DNA from: DTU098 sp964498525
GTDB lineage: Bacteria > Bacillota > Desulfotomaculia > Desulfotomaculales > Pelotomaculaceae
Reading direction: 5' to 3'
Length of the DNA: 64,000 nt
NCBI GenBank assembly: GCA_964498525.1
Contig: CAZCGU010000012.1
Span: forward strand, 1-64,000
The position numbers were made by a program, and so were the translations under genes. Of this stretch, positions 42,192 through 51,845 are shown in pieces. Each line of letters begins with the position of its first letter. The first letter of the stretch is position 1. The notes under the pieces were generated by a model that did no database searches, was not told where the DNA came from, and saw only the letters and a list, made by a program, of their open reading frames with translations.

Positions 42192-42283
42192 TCAACTTGC
42201 TCCTTGGTTTATTTTTTAATCAAAGATATATTTCCCCGTTTTGGTTTTTTTATTAAAATTGATAACTCCCGCCCGCAATTAAG

Positions 42284-43654
42284 TTATTTATTTGACCATA
42301 AAAGACATAATGCCGTCCCGCCCAGGGAAACCAGGGCGGCAGCCAGAAAGGCGCTCCGCAAGCCGTGGAACAGGGCGCCGGGCTGGCTTGCGGCGGTGAT
42401 CTGACCCGTGGTCAGCACCACACCCGCCAGGGCAATCCCCAGTACCATACCTATATTCCGGACCGTAGCCAGGACCCCCGAAGCAATACCCAGGCGGGAG
42501 ACGGGCGCCGCGCCCATAATGGCGCTGGTATTGGGAGACTGAAACAAGCCCGTGCCGATTCCGAACAAACAGAGACGCCAGACCAGATCAAGGGGACTTG
42601 CCGCGGGGCCAAGGGTTGCCAGGGCAACAGCTGCCGCTGTGCAAAGCAAGGAACCTGCAAAGGCCAGGCCCCGCTGGCCGATTTTATCGGATATGGCCCC
42701 GGCCAGGGGGGCAACTATGAGCACCGTCAGGGGAAAGGCGGTCATCGTTACGCCTGCCTGTCCGGCAGTATATCCCAGGTGTTCCTGGAGAAAAAAAGGA
42801 GTAACAAAAACAATTACATACTGGGTCATAAAATTCAGGAGAGCGGCACCGTTCCCGGCAGAAAAAACCGGACTGAGGAAAAGGGTAAGGTCCAGCAGCG
42901 GCTGTGGTGTACGCTTCTCGTGGAGAACAAACAGGAGCAACAGAACCAGGGCCAGAAGGCCGAGCAGCAAGATTGGCCAGTTCCAACCCAGGGACTGACC
43001 CCTGCTGATAAAAAGAAGCAAGGCAAACAGGCCTGAAAAGGCCAGCAGCGAGCCCTGCAGGTCAAACCCGGGACGGGTTTCACTTACCCTGCGGGTTTCG
43101 GGCAGAACCCTGAAACCCCAGATGCAGGCCGCAATACCAATGGGTACGTTAACAAAAAAAATAAGCCGCCAGTCCATGGCCTGCACCAGCAGTCCCCCCA
43201 GGCTGGGACCCAAAGCCAGGCCTACCGCCACAACCATACCGTTCAGACCGAGGGCCTTGCCCCTTTCCCGGGGCGGAAAGGCGGCTGTGATAATGGCGGG
43301 GGCCATGGCCATGGTCAAACCGGCGCCCACCGCCTGGAGGCCCCGGAAAAAAATAAGCGCGCCCAGGCTGGGGGCCAGACCACAAAGAGCGGAGGCTCCC
43401 GTGAAAATTAACAGGCCGGTTATATTAAGGCGCTTAAAACCAAACATATCCCCCAGGCGTCCGAAAGCCAGTAAAAAACTGCTCATAACCAGAAGGTAGG
43501 CCATGGAAACCCATCCTACCGTTGCCGGGTCAACGCCGAAGTACCTGGCTATGGAAGGCAAGGCTATATAAACAATGCTGGCATCCAGGGGCCCCATTAT
43601 TATACCGGCGAGCACAACAATTAATATTTTCCACTTGTTGCTTACCCCGTTCAT
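42284..43654 (-). CDS. DHA2-type (EmrB/QacA) MFS drug exporter
   Basis: About 456 residues, 14 predicted membrane helices. Motif: LDASIVYIALPSIARYFGVD (DHA2 motif D1), FGRLGDMFGFKRL (motif A), GLALGPSLGGLLVQAMDWRL (antiporter motif C). Exports hydrophobic compounds using the proton gradient. ATG 43654 preferred over 43678. No regulator gene is adjacent. Confidence 0.9.
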   Translation of the reverse strand: MNGVSNKWKILIVVLAGIIMGPLDASIVYIALPSIARYFGVDPATVGWVSMAYLLVMSSFLLAFGRLGDMFGFKRLNITGLLIFTGASALCGLAPSLGALIFFRGLQAVGAGLTMAMAPAIITAAFPPRERGKALGLNGMVVAVGLALGPSLGGLLVQAMDWRLIFFVNVPIGIAACIWGFRVLPETRRVSETRPGFDLQGSLLAFSGLFALLLFISRGQSLGWNWPILLLGLLALVLLLLFVLHEKRTPQPLLDLTLFLSPVFSAGNGAALLNFMTQYVIVFVTPFFLQEHLGYTAGQAGVTMTAFPLTVLIVAPLAGAISDKIGQRGLAFAGSLLCTAAAVALATLGPAASPLDLVWRLCLFGIGTGLFQSPNTSAIMGAAPVSRLGIASGVLATVRNIGMVLGIALAGVVLTTGQITAASQPGALFHGLRSAFLAAALVSLGGTALCLLWSNK

Positions 43655-43954
43655 AGGTAAAAAGCCCCCTATCTGCATTACCGCTTATGAATGCACCGGG
43701 CCAAACACCTGTCACTACCCTGCATGCATAAAGAACAAGGAAAATGTTTTTTGAGCAAAAAGAAAAAACCGCGGTTTACAGCTTTTCAATCGGTTCCACG
43801 GCAGGGCGCGTGTTTGAAAACACTTATGATCCTACGGCTTTGCTCCTGATATTATTTATCGGGAGGAGCCATGTTAAATATTCCCGGCTTTATTGGAAAC
43901 CCTGGCTGGACATAATGAGAATAATTCTTTAACCCAAGGAGGTGTCAGAAACAC

Positions 43955-44170
43955 GTGACCATAGGAACCAAGATGCACCATACCCTGGCGAATCTGGAAG
44001 GGGCCGCCGCCGATTTGCAAACCTTTGCCCTGGACAGCCAGGACCAGACGGCTAAAAAAATGTTTAACGACTTAAACCGTCAATTGGAAGGTATCGTTCA
44101 AACATTAAAAGGCCGTGTTAACTATGTTGAAAAGCAGGAACCCCAGTATAAAATGAACCAGAATCTTTAA
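43955..44170 (+). CDS. DUF1657 protein
   Basis: 71 residues from GTG 43955 (AAGGAGGTG upstream). TIGTKMHHTLANLEGAAADL, QTFALDSQDQTAKKMFNDLN and GIVQTLKGRVNYVEKQEPQY are the DUF1657 signature. In spore-formers it co-occurs with SpoVA and DUF421 proteins; here the DUF421/DUF4363 pair is 2 kb away. Confidence 0.92.
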   Translation: MTIGTKMHHTLANLEGAAADLQTFALDSQDQTAKKMFNDLNRQLEGIVQTLKGRVNYVEKQEPQYKMNQNL

Positions 44171-44181
44171 AAAGTTACCCC

Positions 44182-44213
44182 GGGATATGGTCTGCGGCCA
44201 TATCCCTTTTTTT
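44182..44213 (+). terminator. Terminator of the DUF1657 gene
   Basis: GGGATATGG/CCATATCCC with a 7-nt loop, followed by seven T. Strong rho-independent form. Confidence 0.85.
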
Positions 44214-44220
44214 AACTCAG

Positions 44221-44439
44221 TTAATGCTTTCTTTTCAGCCAGGCCAGACTTATCGGGCGAACCTTAAAGATGCTTGGTTTGTAAACCGAATAACAAAGAA
44301 GCTTATTGCATTTCCGGCAAAAATATATGTCTCTGGTATCGTCCGGAACGCGTTCCGCCTCCTCGCCGCACAGGCATCTCACCACTTTGGTTTTTGATCC
44401 GCCCTTTTTTCCCATTACTTTTCCAAGCAAGTTCAACAT
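44221..44439 (-). CDS. Small zinc-ribbon protein
   Basis: 72 residues: VVRCLCGEEAERVPDDTRDI, YFCRKCNKLLCYSVYKP. Two Cys pairs (CLC and CRKC) suggest one zinc site. Basic ends. Unknown role; GGGAGGTATTATTGTC before ATG 44439 supports translation. Confidence 0.6.
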   Translation of the reverse strand: MLNLLGKVMGKKGGSKTKVVRCLCGEEAERVPDDTRDIYFCRKCNKLLCYSVYKPSIFKVRPISLAWLKRKH

Positions 44440-44760
44440 GACAATAATACCTCCCTCTATTAACCAGCGGTTACTCTTGATAGCTTTGTATTTCTTAAAA
44501 TCTCACACTCTCTTGAATGGTTGCAAACAACCTGATTTGTAAGCTCCTGACTGCGCGATGATGTTGAAGTCTTTACTGGACAATGAACCGGCCGTGATGT
44601 TATGGGACAACTGTAGATCCAACTGCACAAAAGGATCAAACTTTCAGGAAATTTAATTCCTACCGCTATACGACTGTATGAAGGTCCTATCTATATACCA
44701 ATTTATTATAACAGAGTTATAGTTATAAGTGATAAATGTTGACGAATTAGATCTAAGTAT

Positions 44761-44789
44761 TTGACTATATTAAAATTATCATTTATAAT
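44761..44789 (+). promoter_or_regulatory. Sigma-A promoter of the riboswitch-gene paralogue
   Basis: TTGACT (44761-44766), 17-nt spacer, TATAAT (44784-44789). About 25 nt before the ribosome site of the gene at 44823. No GEMM aptamer here, so this paralogue is not under the same riboswitch control. The rest of 44440-44760 shows no feature. Confidence 0.75.
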
Positions 44790-44822
44790 TCAGATAAAAA
44801 TCATAAGGGGTTGACAGGTAAA

Positions 44823-45122
44823 ATGGCTTTTGAAGTTTATAAACCACGTATTGAGAAAGAAGCCACTATAGCTATTTCCAAGAATCACCTTACCTTAAAT
44901 AAAAAATTATTGGACAAAATTAATACAAAACATGTAGAACTGGCCTATGACCCGGAAACAAGAACCATTCGGATTAAACCTTCAGGTACAGATAACGGGC
45001 TGGTCCTAAACCGGAACAAAATTGGGGCAAGGGGTTTCTTCAAGCATTTCAAAATCGATCAAAAGGGCAAATATGGTGTTGCCTTTAATGAAGAAGAGAA
45101 GGCCTTTTACATTCAAATCTAA
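44823..45122 (+). CDS. Paralogue of the riboswitch-controlled small protein
   Basis: 99 residues from ATG 44823. MAFEVYKPRIEKEATIAISK, NTKHVELAYDPETRTIRIKP, NRNKIGARGFFKHFKIDQKG, KYGVAFNEEEKAFYIQI. Roughly half of the positions agree with the protein at 40260, with the same MAFEVYKP start and the G-x-FF-x-x-F motif. Function unknown. Confidence 0.8.
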   Translation: MAFEVYKPRIEKEATIAISKNHLTLNKKLLDKINTKHVELAYDPETRTIRIKPSGTDNGLVLNRNKIGARGFFKHFKIDQKGKYGVAFNEEEKAFYIQI

Positions 45123-45133
45123 ATGCCGGCACA

Positions 45134-45165
45134 GTAACAAACCGGTCTCTACCCCGGTTTGTTAC
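45134..45165 (+). terminator. Terminator of the paralogue gene
   Basis: GTAACAAACCGG / CCGGTTTGTTAC perfect 12-bp stem with an 8-nt loop, then CTATTTTG. Confidence 0.75.
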
Positions 45166-45239
45166 CTATTTTGTTGGACAATTCAATTTCATTCCTGTGG
45201 ATATATATATTTTCGTTTTCCCGAGCTATCCGCAAGGCA

Positions 45240-45746
45240 TTAATGCATGGAACAGGACGGCTTTCGGCTGTCCTGTAGTATTTCCAATAGTTGAACCAGT
45301 TCCGGACTTTCCTTGCAGAACATAGCCTCATCCGCCACCTTGCCGGATAAGCCCGCCATTCCCCGGCCGGCGTCACGGACCAGCAGGACCCTGGGCCTGA
45401 ACCGGCCTAACACGTCCATGCCCGCTGCAATACCCTCCTCAATCAGTTTCCAGTCGGTCATTAGTAATAAATGGTCCCTTTTGGTAATGACCGGCAGGTA
45501 TTCCCACATAACCGGGTTAAATCCAATAACGATTACTTCCTCACCTTCCCAGCCAATTTCCAGTGTAACCATATACTCGCCATTGCCGGCAATAATCAGC
45601 TCCCAGTTAAACCAGTAATCTATTTCATCTCCCTCATAAAAACGGTTGAATAATCCGGTTAAGTTCTGATCCAGGGACGGTACTACCAGAACCACAGCCT
45701 GTTCTGTCTCTCCGATAAATTCGGGAAAGGATATTTCTTTACACAT
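45240..45746 (-). CDS. Hypothetical protein
   Basis: About 168 residues from MCKEISFPEFIGETEQAVVL. Alternating beta strands and helices (VVPSLDQNLTGLFNRFYEGD, LLLMTDWKLIEEGIAAGMDV, RFRPRVLLVRDAGRGMAGLS). No recognised domain. Expressed alone, convergent with the gene at 44823. Confidence 0.55.
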   Translation of the reverse strand: MCKEISFPEFIGETEQAVVLVVPSLDQNLTGLFNRFYEGDEIDYWFNWELIIAGNGEYMVTLEIGWEGEEVIVIGFNPVMWEYLPVITKRDHLLLMTDWKLIEEGIAAGMDVLGRFRPRVLLVRDAGRGMAGLSGKVADEAMFCKESPELVQLLEILQDSRKPSCSMH

Positions 45747-45945
45747 CCCTATTACCCCCATTGTAATACTTGCTAACCCTTGGATGCCTGATCAAAACTT
45801 ATTAGGATTTCTAATAAATCCCCGGGTTCAAATTACACCTCCCATTATTGTTTTTTTAGAATTTTAAGGTTTCTTTTAACGTTTCTTTAAATGTTCTTTT
45901 CATTCAGTTCAGGAAGACATATAATGATAAGCGGGGTGTAAAATT

Positions 45946-46239
45946 ATGGTAAGAAAGCAGTGGCCTATCCTTGAAGAAGTTGAAAAACTTACGGAAGAAA
46001 ACGCCGTCAATTTTCTGTCTCCATCCGTGTACGGGCAAGTTAAAATTAAAGGAAAATATATCAGGGATGAACATGGTAAGCTGATCCCCGTCCTGGTAAA
46101 AACCCGGCTGGTTCAAACCGGGCAAACCGGCGCAGTTCAGGGTAAAGCAGTTCAAAGCAAAAAGGAAGAGATAAGGGAGTCCGAAAGATCCGGCTTGTTG
46201 AACAGGCTTCAGCGCTGGTTGCGTTCGCTGTTTTTATGA
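45946..46239 (+). CDS. Hypothetical small protein
   Basis: 97 residues. VRKQWPILEEVEKLTEENAV, NFLSPSVYGQVKIKGKYIRD, then a charged tail and an amphipathic C-terminus (LNRLQRWLRSLFL) that may touch the membrane. No family recognised. GCGGGGTGT 10 nt upstream is an acceptable ribosome site. Confidence 0.5.
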   Translation: MVRKQWPILEEVEKLTEENAVNFLSPSVYGQVKIKGKYIRDEHGKLIPVLVKTRLVQTGQTGAVQGKAVQSKKEEIRESERSGLLNRLQRWLRSLFL

Positions 46240-46259
46240 CAAAAAGAACTGACAGCTTT

Positions 46260-47342
46260 TTAGCCCAGGCCCTTTTTTAGTCGCAGCGCCAGATCTTCGG
46301 CCGCCAGGGCCAGGGACATGTAGCCGCTCCGGTTTGGGTGAGCATCGTCCCCGTAATAGCAGGGGATTGCTTTTCCGGAATCCAGGTCCGTCAAAGGCGC
46401 TTGAAAATCAAGTACAGGCAGCGCCTGGGCGGTTGCAAATTCCTCAATCCAGTTAACAAGAACCGTTAATTGCCGCGCGAGGGATCCGATCATAGAACGG
46501 GGGAAAAAGCTGCCCGCCCGGAAAATGTTGATCGGCGGGGGCAGGCCGAGGATTGGGCAAATTCCTTGATCCAGGGCTTCCTTGACCATATACAGCACAT
46601 TATTCTGTATACCCTCTAATGAAATCCCCGAAAATATGTCATTCGTCCCGCCAAGGATAATTACATAGGCCGGCTCCAACTCCACCACATCATACCAGAA
46701 ACGTGCCAGCATATCCCAGGTGGTATCACCATTGATACCTTTGTTCACCAGATCCAGCCCGGAAGTACCGGCACAGATATCTACCCAGGAAGCTTCCGGA
46801 CCGTAAGGGTAACCTAAGGTAATACTGTCACCGAGACAGACGATCCGGCTACGCCCGGTGAGCCTGAAAAAGGCCTGGTAACCCTTTTCGTCAAACAGGG
46901 CAAATACAACTTTCTCCAATCCGCTGCCCCGGACCATGCAGCTACGCACTTCACTCACCATTACAGCGGCGGCAAGATCCAGGTCCAGTCCCCCTGTACC
47001 CGTGCCCAGGGCCGGAAAAACCACGCTTTTTAGCCCCAGTTCCCCGGCCCTTTGAAGGGCGTTCCTGGTGGCCAGCCGGACCATTGCCGCGTCCGTGACC
47101 CTATCGGGACCCATTACCGCGGCATGAATCACATACTTCGCCTTGAGTGCACCGGCGCCGGTCACCACCGCTTCTCCCACGGGCACCGGCCCCCGGGCCA
47201 TAGCCTCCGCCTCAATGGCGGAGCCACCCTTGCGCTTGATGGCGCCCGCTACGCCCGCCTCCATCAAAAGCCGGCTGTTGGCGGCGTTGACCACGGCGTC
47301 CGCGGCAAGTTCGGTAAGATCGCCTTTCACAACCTTAATCAT
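46260..47342 (-). CDS. Macro domain fused to SGNH/GDSL hydrolase
   Basis: 360 residues. Residues 1-165: macro domain, with KGDLTELAADAVVNAANSRL, GGVAGAI-like loop (EAGVAGAIKRKGGSAIEAEA), YVIHAAVMGP and FPALGTGTGGLDL, the ADP-ribose-binding loops of the MacroD/YmdB-like group. Residues 173-360: SGNH hydrolase with block I IVCLGDSITLGYPYGPEASW (Ser), block III ILGGTNDIFSG, and YYGDDAHPNRSGY (Asp and His). The fusion suggests a two-step deacylation or ADP-ribose-ester metabolism, which is inference. Confidence 0.9.
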   Translation of the reverse strand: MIKVVKGDLTELAADAVVNAANSRLLMEAGVAGAIKRKGGSAIEAEAMARGPVPVGEAVVTGAGALKAKYVIHAAVMGPDRVTDAAMVRLATRNALQRAGELGLKSVVFPALGTGTGGLDLDLAAAVMVSEVRSCMVRGSGLEKVVFALFDEKGYQAFFRLTGRSRIVCLGDSITLGYPYGPEASWVDICAGTSGLDLVNKGINGDTTWDMLARFWYDVVELEPAYVIILGGTNDIFSGISLEGIQNNVLYMVKEALDQGICPILGLPPPINIFRAGSFFPRSMIGSLARQLTVLVNWIEEFATAQALPVLDFQAPLTDLDSGKAIPCYYGDDAHPNRSGYMSLALAAEDLALRLKKGLG

Positions 47343-47435
47343 TTACTCAACCCCGTTTACCGGATCATCTTTATTAGGATAATTATTCTCGCCGGGTTTC
47401 TATTTTTCCTCCAGGGTGTGTAAAATTGCATCCCC

Positions 47436-48062
47436 TTATATGTTTTTTATCCGTTTCCTGTATTTTTTAAAGTAAATGTAGGCCAGGTATATACCCAGCA
47501 GTCCCAACCCCACGAAGGGCAGGCCGTTGTTCAAATAGCTGGAAATAAGCCGGTAATTATGTCCGAAAAACATTCCCAGCAGCAGGTAGAGCAAGCCCCA
47601 GCCCAGGGTAAAGATCATGTTGTAAAAAAGAAAATAGCCAACCCCAATTTTGCTTACACCGGCCATGTAGGGGGTCAAGTTGCTCACACCGGGCAGAAAT
47701 CGCCCTAAAATAATAAAAGCCGGCGCCGAGCGGTCCAGCCAGGACTGTGTTTGGGCCAATCGCCCGGGGTTAATCCTCAGGTACTTGCCGCACCAAAGAA
47801 AAAAGGGCTGGCCCAGATTCCGGCCGATAAGATACGCGGTAAAGGAACCTGCCGTGTAGCCTGCCAGGGTGGCGGTCAAGGCACTTAAAAAACCCAGTCT
47901 TCCTTGATTGACCAGGAACCCCGTCAGAACAACCATAATACCCCCGGGAAACGGTAATCCCATTGCTTCAATAAACACTCCCGCCAGAAGTCCGCCAAGA
48001 CCAAGGGCGGTAAGATAATTCACTATAAAATCGAACAAAAAAATCCCCCTTCCGGCGTCCAA
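47436..48062 (-). CDS. DedA-family membrane protein
   Basis: 208 residues with EAMGLPFPGGIMVVLTGFLV, GSFTAYLIGRNLGQPFFLW and ILGRFLPGVSNLTPYMAGVS (the F/R-F-x-P-G motif). Several membrane helices. Family members are undecaprenyl- or phospholipid-translocation proteins. Lies between pyk and the macro-SGNH gene, same strand. Confidence 0.92.
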   Translation of the reverse strand: MDAGRGIFLFDFIVNYLTALGLGGLLAGVFIEAMGLPFPGGIMVVLTGFLVNQGRLGFLSALTATLAGYTAGSFTAYLIGRNLGQPFFLWCGKYLRINPGRLAQTQSWLDRSAPAFIILGRFLPGVSNLTPYMAGVSKIGVGYFLFYNMIFTLGWGLLYLLLGMFFGHNYRLISSYLNNGLPFVGLGLLGIYLAYIYFKKYRKRIKNI

Positions 48063-48098
48063 GGTTAGAATGCCCGAAGAGGGAATATTTCATGAATC

Positions 48099-49853
48099 TT
48101 ACAAAACTCTGGCCGTACCCTTGTAAATAAGTCCCCTTTGCCCGTCTACAGTGACAGTTTCGCCATCCGGCAGAACCGCGGACGCCCCTTCCACCCCGAC
48201 CACCACCGGTATGCCAAATTCCAGGCAGACAATAGCTGCATGGGAGGTCAGTCCTCCTACCTCCGTAACAACAGCCCCCGCCCTTTGGAGCGCCGGAATG
48301 TATTCAATATCCGTGGCTGTGACCACCAGGACGTCCCCTTCTTTCACTTTGGCCAGGGCCTCCCCGGCGCTGCGGGCCAACCGAACGGAACCTGTGGCCG
48401 CCCTGTGGCCGATCCCGGTACCCCGGGCCAGAATATCGCCCACTGTTAAAACGCGGATCAGGTTGGTTGTGCCCCGTACCCCCACCGGCATGCCTGCGGT
48501 AAAAACAACCAGGTCGCCGCCCTTAATCAGACCGGCTGTTAAGGAGGTCCCCACGGCAGTGGACATCATCTCGTCGGTGTTTATTTTGGACGCGGCCAGA
48601 AGCGGCTGGACTCCCCAGGTCAAGGCCAGCTTCCGCATCACACCGGCATGGGGTGTGACTGCCACAATCAGAGCCCGGGGCCGGTATTTTGCAACCATCT
48701 TGGCCGTGTGTCCGGACTCCGTGGAAGTTATAATTGCCGCGGCCCCAAGGTCCCTGGCAGTGGCGCAGCTGGCGAAGCTGATAGCGTCTGTTACCGTGCG
48801 CCGGGGTGAAACACACCTCTTTTCCCCCGGCATTTCACCGTAATGCAAGGCAGCCTCCGCCCGCTCAGCAATCCGGGCCATAGTCCTGACCGCCTCCAGG
48901 GGATATTTGCCCGCTGCTGTTTCCCCGGAAAGCATCACCGCATCCGTCCCGTCAAAAATGGCGTTGGCCACGTCACTGGCTTCCGCCCTGGTGGGGCGGT
49001 GATTATTAATCATGGATTCCAGCATCTGAGTCGCCGTCACCACGGGCTTACCGGAATGGTTGCAAAGCCTGATGATGGTTTTTTGCAACAGGGGGACCTC
49101 TTCAACGGGTATTTCCACGCCGAGATCGCCCCTGGCCACCATGACACCATTGGAAACCTTGATGATTTCCTCCAGGTTTTGCACTGCTTCCCTGTTTTCA
49201 ATTTTGGCAATAATATCTATTTCAGCGCTGTTTTCTTCCAAAACCCTGCGCAGATCCAGAACGTCGGCTGCCTTCCGGACAAAGGAAGCAGCTATAAAAT
49301 CGACGTTGTGTTTAATCCCGAATCTGATATCCTGAATATCTTTTTCCGTTAAAGCCGGGAGGTTCAGCGTTACCCCGGGCACATTAACACCTTTCTGGCT
49401 GGTGATTTCGCCGCCGTTCACAACCTGGCAAAGGATCTCTTTTTCTTTTATGGAGAGAACCTTGAGTTCGATTAAGCCGTCGTCCAGAAGGATTATGTCG
49501 CCTTCCCGGACATCCCCGGGCAGGCCCTTGTAGGACACGGGAACGCGTTCCTTGTCCCCCTTGACCTCTTCGGTGGTTAAAGTCACCCGGGAGCCTTCCT
49601 TAAGGCAGACCGGCTCCTCTTTGAAAAAACCCAGGCGGATTTCCGGGCCCTTGGTATCCAGCATCAGAGCTACATTTTTTCCGGTATCCGCCGCCGCCCG
49701 GCGGATAAGGGCAAAGAGCCGCCCATGCCCTTCCCGGGTTCCGTGGGAAAAATTAAGACGGGCCACATTCATCCCGGCCTGAATCAACTTCCTGATAATA
49801 TTTAGATCATCGGTGGCAGGGCCTATGGTGCAAACGATCTTAGTTCTGCGCAA
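48099..49853 (-). CDS. pyk: Pyruvate kinase with C-terminal PEP-utiliser domain
   Basis: 584 residues from TTG 49853 (GAAGGAGGG 7 nt upstream). LRRTKIVCTIGPATDDL start, MLDTKGPEIRLG, substrate/metal site VMVARGDLGVEIP, ATQMLESMINNHRPTRAEAS and DAVMLSGETAAGKYP. The extra C-terminal domain (GGLTSHAAIVCLEFGIPVVV) is the swivelling PEP-utiliser domain of Bacillus-type enzymes, with a His but no known catalytic role. It follows pfkA closely, a glycolytic pair. Confidence 0.97.
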   Translation of the reverse strand: MRRTKIVCTIGPATDDLNIIRKLIQAGMNVARLNFSHGTREGHGRLFALIRRAAADTGKNVALMLDTKGPEIRLGFFKEEPVCLKEGSRVTLTTEEVKGDKERVPVSYKGLPGDVREGDIILLDDGLIELKVLSIKEKEILCQVVNGGEITSQKGVNVPGVTLNLPALTEKDIQDIRFGIKHNVDFIAASFVRKAADVLDLRRVLEENSAEIDIIAKIENREAVQNLEEIIKVSNGVMVARGDLGVEIPVEEVPLLQKTIIRLCNHSGKPVVTATQMLESMINNHRPTRAEASDVANAIFDGTDAVMLSGETAAGKYPLEAVRTMARIAERAEAALHYGEMPGEKRCVSPRRTVTDAISFASCATARDLGAAAIITSTESGHTAKMVAKYRPRALIVAVTPHAGVMRKLALTWGVQPLLAASKINTDEMMSTAVGTSLTAGLIKGGDLVVFTAGMPVGVRGTTNLIRVLTVGDILARGTGIGHRAATGSVRLARSAGEALAKVKEGDVLVVTATDIEYIPALQRAGAVVTEVGGLTSHAAIVCLEFGIPVVVGVEGASAVLPDGETVTVDGQRGLIYKGTARVL

Positions 49854-49867
49854 AATATAACCCTCCT

Positions 49868-50830
49868 TCAAATCGACAGAATGCCGGCCAGGTTATACAT
49901 GTCCAGGTCAATTGTTCTGGTTTCAGCCAGGGCCTCCTCGATCTCCGGGGTTACTATCCGCCCTGCTTTGATCCCCACCATCTTTACCTTTTCCCCGGCC
50001 ATAAGCAGTTCAACCGCCCTGGCGCCCAGGCGGCTGGCCATAATCCTGTCGGCGGCGGAAGGCGACCCGCCCCTTTGAAGGTGCCCCAAAATGGTGACTT
50101 TGGTGTCGAAGCCGGTACGCTCCTTGATTCTCAGCCCCATTTCCAGGGCGTTGGCCGCACCCTCGGCCGCCACGATAATGCTGTGCAGCTTGCCGCGGCG
50201 GTAGCCCCGCATCAAACGATCACAAATATCTTCAAAGTTAAAAGAGCGTTCCGGAATCAGGATCGACTCGGCGCCCCCGGCCAGTCCCGCAGCCAGCGCA
50301 ATATACCCGCAGTGTCTGCCCATCACCTCAATTATAAATGTACGCTCGTGGGAAGTAGCCGTGTCCCTGATTTTATTAATGGCCTCAACAACGGTATTGA
50401 CAGCCGTATCAAATCCGATGGACTGATCCGTGCCCGGAATATCATTATCGATTGTACCCGGCACCCCGACCACCGGCAGGTTGTACTCCAGGTTAAAAAG
50501 GCGCGCCCCGCGAAAGGACCCGTCGCCTCCTATTACTACAAGACCCTGCAGGCCAAACCGTTTTACGTTTTCATAGGCCCGGGCCCGTCCCTCCCGGGTC
50601 AGAAACTGTTCCGAACGGGCAGTGCGCAGGATGGTGCCGCCCCGGTGAATGATATCCGCCACCGAGCCGAGGTTCATCGGCGCCATGTCCGCCTCAATAA
50701 AACCGTTAAAACCGCGGTTGATCCCAATGACTTCCATCCCGTGGTAGATGGCCTTGCGTACCACGGCTCTAATACAGGCATTCATTCCCGGTGAATCCCC
50801 GCCACTGGTTAACAAGGCAATCCTTTGCAA
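49868..50830 (-). CDS. pfkA: ATP-dependent 6-phosphofructokinase
   Basis: 320 residues from TTG 50830 (GGGAGG upstream). RIALLTSGGDSPGMNACIRA, GGDGSFRGARLF, GVPGTIDNDIPGTDQSIGFD (catalytic TIDND), and EVMGRHCGYIALAAGLAGG. The G-D-G form at the phosphate loop indicates ATP use. Converts fructose-6-phosphate to fructose-1,6-bisphosphate; the stop is 15 nt from the pyk start. Confidence 0.97.
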   Translation of the reverse strand: MQRIALLTSGGDSPGMNACIRAVVRKAIYHGMEVIGINRGFNGFIEADMAPMNLGSVADIIHRGGTILRTARSEQFLTREGRARAYENVKRFGLQGLVVIGGDGSFRGARLFNLEYNLPVVGVPGTIDNDIPGTDQSIGFDTAVNTVVEAINKIRDTATSHERTFIIEVMGRHCGYIALAAGLAGGAESILIPERSFNFEDICDRLMRGYRRGKLHSIIVAAEGAANALEMGLRIKERTGFDTKVTILGHLQRGGSPSAADRIMASRLGARAVELLMAGEKVKMVGIKAGRIVTPEIEEALAETRTIDLDMYNLAGILSI

Positions 50831-50884
50831 TGAATTTACCTCCCTCTGGACCTGCTTTTATATGAGGGTGTTCGGCGAAAAATC

Positions 50885-51841
50885 TCAGGTTATATTTACC
50901 CGCCCGATAGCCCGGAACTTTTCGTACCTGCTTTTGATAAGTATTTCCGGCTCCATTGAGAGCAATTCATCCAGGTTTTCAGATATCGCCCGGCCCAGAT
51001 TCTCTGCGGCGGCCCCGGGGTCGCGATGCGCCCCCCCCGGTGGTTCGGGCACAATCCCGTCAACCACACCCAGCTTAAAGACATCCTGGGCGGTAATTTT
51101 AAAAGTTTCAGCGGCATCCTTGCTTCTGCCGGCATCCTTCCACAGGATACTGGCATAACCCTCCGGAGATATAACCGAATAAATTGTATGCTCCAGCATC
51201 AAAACCCTGTCTCCCACGCCGAAGGCCAGGGCGCCGCCGCTGCCGCCCTCTCCAATTACCACCGCAACAATGGGCGTCCTGAGATTGACCATGGTTAGAA
51301 TACTACGGGCAATGGCTTCGGATTGACCTCTCTCCTCCGCGCCCATACCGGGATAGGCCCCGGGTGTGTCGATAAAACAAATCAAGGGGCGTTTAAACTT
51401 TTCGGCCTGCTTCATCAGGCGCATAGCCTTGCGGTAGCCCTCGGGGTGAGCCATGCCAAAATTCCGGGACAAATTTTCCTTGGTGTCCTTCCCCTTCAAG
51501 TGACCCAGGACGGTTACCGCGCGGCCCCGGAAACGGGCGATGCCGCCCATCACCGCCGGATCGTCCCCGTAGAGCCGGTCCCCGTATAATTCGTAGAACT
51601 GCGTGAAAAGGTATCTAAGATAATCATATACATTGGGCCGTTCAGGATGCCTGGCAATCAGAACCTTGTGCCAGGAATTGAGATTACTGTAAATGGACTC
51701 TTTAACTTCCCTGGCCCTGTTTTCCAGGATAGAGATTTCATTTGTCAGGTCGATACCTTTATCCTTGGAAAACTTCCGCAGTTCGGTGATTTTTATTTCC
51801 ATTTCTTCAATGGGCTTTTCAAACTCTAAAAGTGACTGCAT
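50885..51841 (-). CDS. accA: Acetyl-CoA carboxylase carboxyltransferase subunit alpha
   Basis: 318 residues. N-terminal coil FEKPIEEMEIKITELRKFSK, then HPERPNVYDYLRYLFTQFYE, GHLKGKDTKENLSRNFGMAH, PEGYRKAMRLMKQAEKFKRP and the oxyanion loops PGAYPGMGAEERGQSEAIAR and IGEGGSGGALAFGVGD. Forms the carboxyltransferase with AccD; accD lies 4 nt upstream. First step of fatty-acid synthesis. Confidence 0.97.
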   Translation of the reverse strand: MQSLLEFEKPIEEMEIKITELRKFSKDKGIDLTNEISILENRAREVKESIYSNLNSWHKVLIARHPERPNVYDYLRYLFTQFYELYGDRLYGDDPAVMGGIARFRGRAVTVLGHLKGKDTKENLSRNFGMAHPEGYRKAMRLMKQAEKFKRPLICFIDTPGAYPGMGAEERGQSEAIARSILTMVNLRTPIVAVVIGEGGSGGALAFGVGDRVLMLEHTIYSVISPEGYASILWKDAGRSKDAAETFKITAQDVFKLGVVDGIVPEPPGGAHRDPGAAAENLGRAISENLDELLSMEPEILIKSRYEKFRAIGRVNIT

Positions 51842-51845
51842 TAAA

